The notes under the pieces are model-generated. The model saw nothing but the letters and a program-made list of their open reading frames with translations. It did not search any database and was not told the origin of the DNA. A stretch of 43,605 nucleotides of DNA. Source: Moraxellaceae bacterium. GTDB lineage: Bacteria > Pseudomonadota > Gammaproteobacteria > Pseudomonadales > Moraxellaceae. Of this stretch, positions 1 through 6,617 are shown in pieces (position 1 is the first letter of the stretch; each line of letters starts with the position of its first letter). The position numbers and the translations under genes were made by a program. The stretch spans positions 1-43,605 of the forward strand of contig JANYEL010000079.1 of NCBI GenBank assembly GCA_025363155.1, given 5' to 3'.

Positions 1-79
1 ATTAAAATCTGTTAGGATTTACCCCAATTATTCGTAAGATGTTTTTAATTTAAAATGCGTCTAAATAAAGAGAGTGGCT

Positions 80-883
80 ATGCTATTACAAGGTAAACGT
101 TTTCTCGTGACTGGAATCGCCAGTAAATTATCCATTGCTTATGGCATCGCCCAAGCGCTACACCGCGAAGGTGCGGAATTGGCATTTACCTATCCAAATG
201 AAAAATTAAAAAAACGTGTCGATGACTTCGCTGCATCGTTTGGCTCAACACTGGTTTTCCCATGTGATGTTGCTGATGATGCTGCAATTGAACAAACGTT
301 TGTGGATTTAGCAAAGTATTGGGATGGCTTAGACGGTGTGATTCACGCGATTGGTTTTGCACCAGCAGATCAATTAGAAGGTGATTTCACAACCGTGACC
401 AACCGTGAAGGTTTCCGTATCGCACATGACATCAGTGCTTACAGCTTCGTAGCATTGGCTCGCGCAGCACGTCCTTTGCTGAAAGTACGCCAAGGTAATT
501 TGTTAACACTGACATATCAAGGTAGCGAGCGTGTATTGCCAAACTATAACGTCATGGGCTTGGCAAAAGCTTCACTAGAAGCCAGTGTGCGTTATTTGGC
601 AACAAGTTTGGGTGCAGATGGCATTCGCGTGAATGGTATTTCAGCAGGTCCAATCCGTACTTTGGCAGCCAGCGGTATCAAGAGCTTCCGCAGAATGCTC
701 GATGTAAACGCACAAGTCGCACCGCTTCAACGTAACGTCACCATTGAAGAAGTTGGCAATGCAGCGTTATTCCTCTGTTCGCCATGGGCATCTGCAATTA
801 CTGGTGAAATTCTCTACGTGGATGGTGGTTTCAATACTGTCGCGATGAGTGAGCGTATGTTGGAAGATGCCAACAGTCAGTAA
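80..883 (+). CDS. fabI: Enoyl-[acyl-carrier-protein] reductase (NADH), FabI type
   Basis: FabI catalyses the last, NADH-dependent reduction in each cycle of type II fatty acid synthesis in the cytoplasm. The protein is a short-chain dehydrogenase-fold enzyme of 267 residues. It has an N-terminal nucleotide-binding segment ([11 protein letters not shown]) and the FabI catalytic set Tyr146, Tyr156 and Lys163 (motif Y-N-V-M-G-L-A-K). These positions equal the E. coli numbering only if translation starts at the ATG at 80, not at the in-frame GTG at 74. A purine-rich AAAGAGAG lies just upstream of that ATG. The C-terminal substrate-loop region ([12 protein letters not shown]) is intact. The gene is monocistronic and ends before a clear terminator. 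The identification is secure. Confidence 0.97.
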   Translation: MLLQGKRFLVTGIASKLSIAYGIAQALHREGAELAFTYPNEKLKKRVDDFAASFGSTLVFPCDVADDAAIEQTFVDLAKYWDGLDGVIHAIGFAPADQLEGDFTTVTNREGFRIAHDISAYSFVALARAARPLLKVRQGNLLTLTYQGSERVLPNYNVMGLAKASLEASVRYLATSLGADGIRVNGISAGPIRTLAASGIKSFRRMLDVNAQVAPLQRNVTIEEVGNAALFLCSPWASAITGEILYVDGGFNTVAMSERMLEDANSQ

Positions 884-908
884 TTTTTAAAGCAAAAAGA
901 GATATGAT

Positions 909-942
909 AAAAGCCAAATCCTAAGTGGGTTTGGCTTTTTTA
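909..942 (+). terminator. Rho-independent terminator of fabI
   Basis: An 8-bp stem (AAGCCAAA, 911-918, with TTTGGCTT, 930-937) encloses an 11-nt loop and runs directly into a T tract, 26 bases after the fabI stop codon. Confidence 0.9.
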
Positions 943-1044
943 CTTTTAGTATGTTGAGCACTGTATAGCTCATTAACTATAATTTGCATAAATACCAATA
1001 AACTATCATTTGCAATAACATCTAGCTCACATTGGATTGATCGT

Positions 1045-1611
1045 ATGACTAATCGTTTTGATAATGAATATGTCACCGCTAATTATCGTTATATTTCAGC
1101 GTATAACGAACTCAATGCGCGCACGTCACAGCGTCAACAAGCCTTAACGATCTTTATTAGCTTCTTTGTCGGTTTGCTTGCAGCGTTGATTGCATCACAT
1201 GGTGCAGCAGGATTGGGCAATGCACATATTGAATGGATATTATTGGGTTTTCCTGTCGCCTCGGCGAGTTTTGCTTTTTTAAATTATAAATATGAATTGA
1301 TTATTGCCAATATTCGCGCTTATTTGGTGACATTAGAGCAATTAAATGCAGCTCATGAAACGCTGCCAAGCTATAACTCAGATCCTGAGTGGACAATCAA
1401 TTCGGATCACGCACGCCGTTATCATGATTATGCTTGTGCAGTGTTAATTTTGGCGTGTAATAGTATTGGTTTATCAGCATTTTACGTGCTGTATCCCGAA
1501 CGTTTTTTTCAATCGGCTTGGGTGATTTTTGTGGTCGTTTTGGTCGCATTTTTTACCGCATTGATGCACTGGTTACTTCCAAAAGTCAGTGGACGTAAAC
1601 GATTTATTTAA
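1045..1611 (+). CDS. Small integral membrane protein of unknown function, four predicted helices
   Basis: I do not recognise a named family. The 188-residue protein begins with a polar stretch of about 30 residues rich in Asn, Tyr and Arg. Two hydrophobic segments follow (about 33-51 and 62-80), then a soluble loop of about 45 residues, then two more hydrophobic segments (about 130-150 and 155-178), and a basic C-terminus (SGRKRFI). The arrangement suggests an inner-membrane protein with a central polar domain and both ends on the same side. No strong ribosome binding site precedes the ATG, but codon use and length support a real gene. It stands alone between the fabI terminator and its own terminator at 1623. 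Confidence 0.75.
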   Translation: MTNRFDNEYVTANYRYISAYNELNARTSQRQQALTIFISFFVGLLAALIASHGAAGLGNAHIEWILLGFPVASASFAFLNYKYELIIANIRAYLVTLEQLNAAHETLPSYNSDPEWTINSDHARRYHDYACAVLILACNSIGLSAFYVLYPERFFQSAWVIFVVVLVAFFTALMHWLLPKVSGRKRFI

Positions 1612-1620
1612 TTTTTCAGA

Positions 1621-1652
1621 AAAAAAAGACGTGATCAAAACGTCTTTTTTTA
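1621..1652. terminator. Terminator between convergent genes, probably bidirectional
   Basis: The stem AAAAAGACGT (1623-1632) pairs with ACGTCTTTTT (1640-1649) around a 7-nt loop. The A-rich and T-rich flanks let it act on both strands, ending the membrane-protein gene on the plus strand and the EAL gene on the minus strand. Confidence 0.85.
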
Positions 1653-1667
1653 TTGCTAGGCAATTTT

Positions 1668-2147
1668 TTATGTCGGTGCGGGACTGTGAGGAACAATAAA
1701 TTGTCCATTGCATGCCGTATACCATTGCTCAAAATCATTTGCATGTAAAGGGCGAGAAATCATATATCCTTGCTCCATATCGCAACCAATATTATCTAGA
1801 AATTCATAGACATCTTGATTCTCGACACCTTCAGCAATCGCTTTAATACCCATATTATGCGCAAGCATGACTGCTGCTTCTAAGATATAGGCCGCGCCTT
1901 TATCTGAGGGTAATCTACGGACAAATGACTGATCAATTTTGATCAAAGAAATCGGTAGTTGGTTCAAATACTGGAGCGATGAATAACCTGTTCCAAAATC
2001 ATCTATCGAAATAATAATCTTCAGATTAGACAATCGCCTCAGTTCAATAATCGTGTGCTCAACATCCATCATCAATGCTTCTACGCCGTAAACAGTGCCA
2101 CTAGTGATATCAATTTTTGAAACTAATTTATCATTCTTAATATGCAT
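1668..2147 (-). CDS. Internally deleted EAL-domain protein, probably inactive as a c-di-GMP phosphodiesterase
   Basis: EAL domains hydrolyse cyclic di-GMP and are normally about 240 residues; this protein has 159. The N-terminal EAL signature (GVEAL, Glu23) is followed only 26 residues later by the DDFGTG motif (Asp49-Asp50). In active enzymes such as RocR these motifs are about 120 residues apart. The missing part carries the metal ligands Asn and Glu (the E-I/L-T-E motif). From DDFGTG onward the spacing is normal: Lys70, Glu106 in AEGVE, Gln126 in QGY. The deletion junction is near 2066-2075. The frame is open and the ATG directly abuts the stop codon of the upstream gene, with AAGGGAAAG upstream, so it is probably translated by coupling. 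It may be a relic or a non-catalytic c-di-GMP or protein binder. Confidence 0.85.
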   Translation of the reverse strand: MHIKNDKLVSKIDITSGTVYGVEALMMDVEHTIIELRRLSNLKIIISIDDFGTGYSSLQYLNQLPISLIKIDQSFVRRLPSDKGAAYILEAAVMLAHNMGIKAIAEGVENQDVYEFLDNIGCDMEQGYMISRPLHANDFEQWYTACNGQFIVPHSPAPT

Positions 2148-2501
2148 TTATGATTGGGACTTTCCCTTCATATTCATCAGTGCGAAATTGGGTACACGAT
2201 CTGACCAATCAAAATTATAGACTTCTTCTAATGCTGCCTCATAGCTCACACCACCACGACTCGTCACCGTATAACCAGCGCCAGGAATCTTGCTTGATTT
2301 ACTGACAGCTAAAGCAACTAGAGGAGGGAGTTCATAGATTAAACAGTACTGATGAATGACGTTAAGTAAGTACGAAGCAGCGCGTGGATGTAAACCAATT
2401 GCGCCGCAGAGCTCACTATAGCTAATTTTTGTACGACGTCTGGCGGTTCTAATCAGAATGGGCCAAGCCGCTTGCGCTCGCGCAATGTGGTTAACCGCCA
2501 T
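2148..2501 (-). CDS. Unknown 117-residue protein with a helix-turn-helix-like N-terminus
   Basis: I cannot name the family. Residues about 10-60 are helical and contain a Tyr-Ser-Glu-Leu...Gly-Leu-His-Pro-Arg segment that resembles a winged-helix recognition region. A conserved-looking core follows: Cys, Pro-Pro-Leu-x-Ala-Leu-Ala-Val, then Pro-Gly-Ala-Gly-Tyr. This W-x-I-L...Y-x-E-L...P-P-L...P-G-x-G-Y pattern recalls small domains found alone or fused to nucleases in mobile or defence genes, but that is a recollection, not a search result. The start lies 6 nt after the lytic transglycosylase stop, and the stop abuts the EAL start, so the three genes form one minus-strand transcription unit. 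Confidence 0.7.
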   Translation of the reverse strand: MAVNHIARAQAAWPILIRTARRRTKISYSELCGAIGLHPRAASYLLNVIHQYCLIYELPPLVALAVSKSSKIPGAGYTVTSRGGVSYEAALEEVYNFDWSDRVPNFALMNMKGKSQS

Positions 2502-2507
2502 GATGAC

Positions 2508-3362
2508 TTAATTTGTCGAGTGACTGAGTGCATCAAATGCACTGCCAGAGTATGAATCACTCGTAGATGGTCTATATGTCGCACTTGCCGATCCATCTGG
2601 ATTGGTATAGGTAATCACTGGGCCAGATGAAGATCGAGCTGCAAGCTGTCGGTCATTACCCGTCGTAATTCTGATACCTTTTTGGTACAAATTATTAAAG
2701 CGGCTCATAACACGTTTGACGTAGTCCTGAGTTTCACGAAATGGTGGAATACCATGATATTTATCAACATTCCCTTCACCAGCATTGTATGCAGCAATCG
2801 CCAATTCATGATTATTATTATAACGTTTCAATAAGAAGTTTAAGTATTTAACACCACCTGAAATATTTTGTGCAGGATCGTAAGAATCATTCACCATGAA
2901 ACGTCGTGCCGTTGCAGGCATCAACTGCATTAAACCTTGAGCGCCAACAGGTGAGCGGGCAGTTGGGTTAAAACCAGACTCAGTATGCATGATGGCTTTA
3001 ATGAGCCCTTGGTCGACGCCAAAATTGCTGGATGCATTGGTAATTAAATCATCATATGTATTACGATTACGACTATAGCTAGGAAGAACAGAAGCTTCGC
3101 TGACGCCATAATTATGATAGGGATGGATGTTAGTGCCTTTATATTCTTTATACCTAGTCACTCTAACTTGTTGACTATATTCACTGAGATTACCTTCAGG
3201 TTTTTTGTTTTTTCCAACAATATTAGTTAAGAGAGTGACCCCCTCATCATTCTTATACCAATAAACTTCTACTGCATATGTGTTTTGCACAAGCAACACA
3301 ATACTGATTGGTAAGAGTACTTTGCTCAAAACCATTTTTGAAAGCTGATTAAAATGAGTCAT
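2508..3362 (-). CDS. Secreted lytic transglycosylase (SLT family) with a DUF4124-like N-terminus
   Basis: Enzymes of this type cleave the glycan strands of peptidoglycan in the periplasm, forming 1,6-anhydro ends. The N-terminus is a signal peptide or anchor (VLLPISIVLLVQNTYAVEV). A short domain follows that begins VYWYKNDEGVTLLTN, typical of DUF4124. The C-terminal half (from about residue 105) is an SLT domain: the catalytic Glu is in HTESGFNP, followed by GAQGLMQLMPATA and later AAYNAGEGNV and ETQDYVKRV. The ATG at 3362 has an AGG nine bases upstream and is preferred to the in-frame TTG at 3368. The last 50 residues are Ser/Thr-rich and low in complexity. It heads the cluster with the unknown protein and the EAL remnant. 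Confidence 0.9.
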   Translation of the reverse strand: MTHFNQLSKMVLSKVLLPISIVLLVQNTYAVEVYWYKNDEGVTLLTNIVGKNKKPEGNLSEYSQQVRVTRYKEYKGTNIHPYHNYGVSEASVLPSYSRNRNTYDDLITNASSNFGVDQGLIKAIMHTESGFNPTARSPVGAQGLMQLMPATARRFMVNDSYDPAQNISGGVKYLNFLLKRYNNNHELAIAAYNAGEGNVDKYHGIPPFRETQDYVKRVMSRFNNLYQKGIRITTGNDRQLAARSSSGPVITYTNPDGSASATYRPSTSDSYSGSAFDALSHSTN

Positions 3363-3400
3363 ATTCAATGACCTAAATACGCATGGCGCTTAACGCCGTG

Positions 3401-3445
3401 TAAACATGCTTTGGTTAAACATGCTTTGGTTAAACATGCTCTAGT
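3401..3445. repeat. Three tandem 15-bp repeats upstream of the lytic transglycosylase gene
   Basis: The unit TAAACATGCTTTGGT occurs twice exactly (3401-3415, 3416-3430) and a third time with two changes (3431-3445). The array lies about 40-80 bp upstream of the transglycosylase start. It could hold repeated regulator sites or be a slippage product. I do not recognise a known operator. Confidence 0.85.
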
Positions 3446-3556
3446 TAAATTAATGCGCATGCGATTCCGTTTAAATGAAATTTAAAATATATCCCTTAGC
3501 CTGATTTTATCAGTTTTTAACGATAAGTGTGTAAAACCGCATCACTCATTCAACGC

Positions 3557-4624
3557 TTAGTCAACAATGTAACGAATTGGACGCATTGCGAGTCGTGTAA
3601 ACAGCTCATAGCTAATCGTACCCGCCGCTTTCGCTGCATCATCCGCATCTAAACTATTTCCCCAGAGGATTACTTCAGTCGTTAATGAAGGCAGCATCGG
3701 TAAATCGGTTAAATCAACAGTCAACATATCCATACTGACACGACCCACAATAGGAACTTTGATGCCATCAATACTGACTTGTGCACCGCTCACGACACGC
3801 GGATAGCCATCACCATAACCCATGGCAACGACCCCCAATTGCGTGATGCGAGTCGTTATAAAATTTGAACCATAACCGACAACAGCACCAATAGGTAACT
3901 CATGAATTGCAATCAGTTGTGTTGTCAAAGTCATCACAGGTTTCATATCTAACTGTATCGCGGAGCGATCAGAAAATGGTGAACTGCCGTATAGCATAAT
4001 GCCCGGTCGTACCCAATCAAAATGAAGCTGCGGCCATTGAATCAATGCCGCGGAATTACACAGTGACGCTTTAATCGGATCAAGTTGTTTTTTGAGGGTT
4101 AAGAACAAATCAATTTGCGCTTGATTCAGTGGATGATTTGGTTCGTCAGCATTGGCAAAATGCATGGTCAGAATCAGATCATATCCAGCAGCGCGCAATA
4201 GCTGAGCTGCTGCTAAAGCTTCATCAGGTGAGAAGCCTAAACGATTCATGCCTGTATTTACTTTCAGCCAAATCGTTGCATTAGGAACAACATGCTCAAG
4301 CGCCCACTGCAATTGGCCGTCCTGATGAATGACACATTGCGCTTTCAAAGTCGCAGCTTCAAGCCATTCATCCAGCGTAAAAACACCTTCTATCAATACA
4401 ATCGGTTGAGTATTGCCCAATGCACGAATATCACGCGCTTCTTTAAAAAATGCCACGCCGAGCGCATCCGCGTCTTGCACTGCATTCAGCGCAAAGGCCA
4501 AACCATGACCGTAAGCATCTGCTTTGACCATTGCCAAGACATGACTGTGCGGCGCAAATCCGCGCACACGTTGAAGATTATGACTTAGGGCTTTGGTGCT
4601 TAAAGAAACGCGGGCTTCCCGCAT
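3557..4624 (-). CDS. alr: Alanine racemase, PLP-dependent
   Basis: Alr interconverts L- and D-alanine and supplies D-alanine for peptidoglycan. The 355-residue length is normal. The PLP-binding lysine is Lys34 in AMVKADAYGHG. The second catalytic base is Tyr251 in VVGYGSNF. The C-terminal domain carries the conserved GYGDGYPR and GRVSMDM motifs. It lies downstream of dnaB on the same strand, the usual dnaB-alr order of pseudomonads and Acinetobacter, separated by 78 bp. That gap contains an 8-bp hairpin (ATTTCTCT 4668-4675 with AGAGAAAT 4689-4696) without a T run. It could be the dadX paralogue, but the position beside dnaB favours alr. Confidence 0.95.
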   Translation of the reverse strand: MREARVSLSTKALSHNLQRVRGFAPHSHVLAMVKADAYGHGLAFALNAVQDADALGVAFFKEARDIRALGNTQPIVLIEGVFTLDEWLEAATLKAQCVIHQDGQLQWALEHVVPNATIWLKVNTGMNRLGFSPDEALAAAQLLRAAGYDLILTMHFANADEPNHPLNQAQIDLFLTLKKQLDPIKASLCNSAALIQWPQLHFDWVRPGIMLYGSSPFSDRSAIQLDMKPVMTLTTQLIAIHELPIGAVVGYGSNFITTRITQLGVVAMGYGDGYPRVVSGAQVSIDGIKVPIVGRVSMDMLTVDLTDLPMLPSLTTEVILWGNSLDADDAAKAAGTISYELFTRLAMRPIRYIVD

Positions 4625-4702
4625 ATGAACTTCCTATTTCAAAAATTTGTACGATACCGCTTCAAGTATTTCTCTGTTTCTTAGAACAAGAGAAATAGAA
4701 TA

Positions 4703-6196
4703 TTACTCATCATCTTCTGGGCGATAATATTCAGGCGAGAGATTGGTAAATCGGGTGAACTGACCTTGGAATGCCAAACGTACCGTACCAATTGGGCCAT
4801 TACGCTGTTTACCAATAATGATTTCCGCCGTACCTTGTTCCTTAGACTCTTTGTTATAAACCTCATCACGGTAAATAAACATAATCAAGTCAGCATCCTG
4901 CTCAATCGCACCAGATTCGCGAAGGTCAGACATAATCGGACGTTTATTGGGACGATTTTCGAGTGAACGGTTCAACTGAGACAACGCAATAACAGGACAA
5001 TTCATTTCTCTCGCTAGGGCTTTCAAACTACGAGAAATTTCAGAAATTTCCCCAACCCGGTTATCACCCAGCCCTGGAACTTTCATGAGCTGCAAATAGT
5101 CAACCATGATTGCACCAATTTTGCCATTGTGCATTTTGGCAATACGTCGTGCACGCGAGCGTAACTCATTGGGCGGCAGAGCTGAGGAATCATCAATATA
5201 TAAATGTTTGCCTTGCAACTGACTCATGGTACTAGTCAAGCGTACCCAATCGCCTTCCAATAATTGCCCAGAACGTAAACGACTTTGATCAATCGAGCCG
5301 AAAGAAGAGAGCAAACGTACCGCGATCGAATCAGCTGGCATTTCCATCGAAAATACAAGCGCAGGTAAGTCACTACCAAACAATACATTTTCGATCAAAT
5401 TCATGGCGAAAGTAGTTTTACCCATACTTGGGCGCGCCGCGACAATGATCAAATCGCCTTTTTGCATTCCTAGCGTTTTATTATCCAGTTCAATAAAACC
5501 AGTCGTTAAACCAGTAATCGCACTTTCACTTTTTTGTAATTCTTCAACCGTATTCAACACACTTTTCAGAACAGCATTAATCGCCTTAGGGCCACTTTCA
5601 GCCGTGCGATTGCTATGTTGCTCGCTAATTGCAAAAACCTTACTTTCAACCAAATCTAAGATTTCACTGACTGGTTGTCCTTTGGGATCATAAGCCGTGT
5701 GCAACACATCATTACCAACTGCAATCAAATCACGTAACACCGCGTGTTCACGCACTTTTTCAGCATAAGCAGGCAGATTAAATAAACTCGCTGGACTCTC
5801 AGCAAGTAATTTCATTAAATACTCTTCACCGCCAATGTCATCCAGCAAATGTTGACCACTGAGCCAATCACTAACCATAACCGCGTCATAAGGCATGTTT
5901 GCAGTTGATAAATGACTAATCGCCTTATAGATCAAGCGATGACGAATGGCATAAAATGAATTTTCGGTAATGGTTTCACTGACTTGTTCCCATGACTCGC
6001 TAATGGTCATCAGTGCAGCTAAAACTGCCTGTTCCATTTGAATACTATGCGGCGGTGTACGGAACTCGCGCGCGACTTCGGTGCTGACTTCAGCATTTTT
6101 CTTATTGGTTTTACGAGGAGCTTTTACACTGTTTTCAGGAGCAGCGTCATTGGGTAGCGTCGCAACACGACCACGCGAGGCTGAGGATTCTGACAT
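4703..6196 (-). CDS. dnaB: Replicative DNA helicase DnaB
   Basis: DnaB is the hexameric helicase that unwinds DNA ahead of the replication fork. The N-terminal domain that binds primase and loader begins near PPHSIQMEQAVL. The C-terminal RecA-like domain has Walker A ARPSMGKTT (Lys260), Walker B IMVDYLQLM, and the late motifs ALSQLNRSLE and GPIGTVRLAF. I chose the ATG at 6196 (497 residues) rather than the GTG at 6277, because homologues begin shortly before the PPHSIQ segment and the longer form adds 27 atypical residues. The first 45 residues are charged, low in complexity and probably disordered. The gene is normally preceded by rplI; here a T6SS island on the other strand lies between them, so dnaB must have its own promoter in the 6197-6617 gap. 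Confidence 0.96.
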   Translation of the reverse strand: MSESSASRGRVATLPNDAAPENSVKAPRKTNKKNAEVSTEVAREFRTPPHSIQMEQAVLAALMTISESWEQVSETITENSFYAIRHRLIYKAISHLSTANMPYDAVMVSDWLSGQHLLDDIGGEEYLMKLLAESPASLFNLPAYAEKVREHAVLRDLIAVGNDVLHTAYDPKGQPVSEILDLVESKVFAISEQHSNRTAESGPKAINAVLKSVLNTVEELQKSESAITGLTTGFIELDNKTLGMQKGDLIIVAARPSMGKTTFAMNLIENVLFGSDLPALVFSMEMPADSIAVRLLSSFGSIDQSRLRSGQLLEGDWVRLTSTMSQLQGKHLYIDDSSALPPNELRSRARRIAKMHNGKIGAIMVDYLQLMKVPGLGDNRVGEISEISRSLKALAREMNCPVIALSQLNRSLENRPNKRPIMSDLRESGAIEQDADLIMFIYRDEVYNKESKEQGTAEIIIGKQRNGPIGTVRLAFQGQFTRFTNLSPEYYRPEDDE

Positions 6197-6617
6197 GTTC
6201 AAACCTGTACTTAAATAAAAAAATTGATGCGAAAAATGTGTGCGACTTGGCTCTTTAACGTCGTCAAAAGCACTCACGATTCGACTGCTAAGAATACCCT
6301 TAATTGATCAGATAGAGCAGAGGAAAAATGATAATAATTTGTTTGATTCAATTTTTCCGATCTGGATCAAAAAAATAGCACACAGAATGACATCAAAAAA
6401 ACTGTTTTAAACATTGGATCCAATAAGAGATTAGGACATAGAGAAATACAGTCTGAAAATAACATTGTTTCCTAATAATATTTTGCAAATCCATCATTTT
6501 GTGATTAGAATGCCGCAAATTAAAGAAAACCACGATCAGTGGATGAAGACAATTAAGTGGGCAAACCCACATTTGTGTAAAACCCATAATGAAAAATTAA
6601 AAAGACGAGAAATAAAA
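6197..6617. other. Divergent intergenic region between dnaB and vgrG
   Basis: This stretch of about 420 bp has no convincing gene. Reading frames extend into it from both sides, but neither extension has a good start. It must carry the dnaB promoter (minus strand) and the vgrG promoter (plus strand). It also marks the dnaB-side edge of the T6SS island. I see no direct repeats, tRNA or integrase remnants that would define an attachment site. Confidence 0.6.

Noticed and set aside
3401-3445. CRISPR array
   Set aside because: Repeats are directly adjacent, 15 bp long and without spacers; no cas genes in the window.
6197-6277. GTG-initiated N-terminal extension of DnaB
   Set aside because: DnaB homologues start shortly before the PPHSIQ segment; the extra 27 residues look like translated leader.
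6465-6617. Upstream in-frame extension of VgrG
   Set aside because: The 51 extra codons lack homology and a ribosome binding site, while the ATG at 6618 opens directly onto the conserved VgrG N-terminus.
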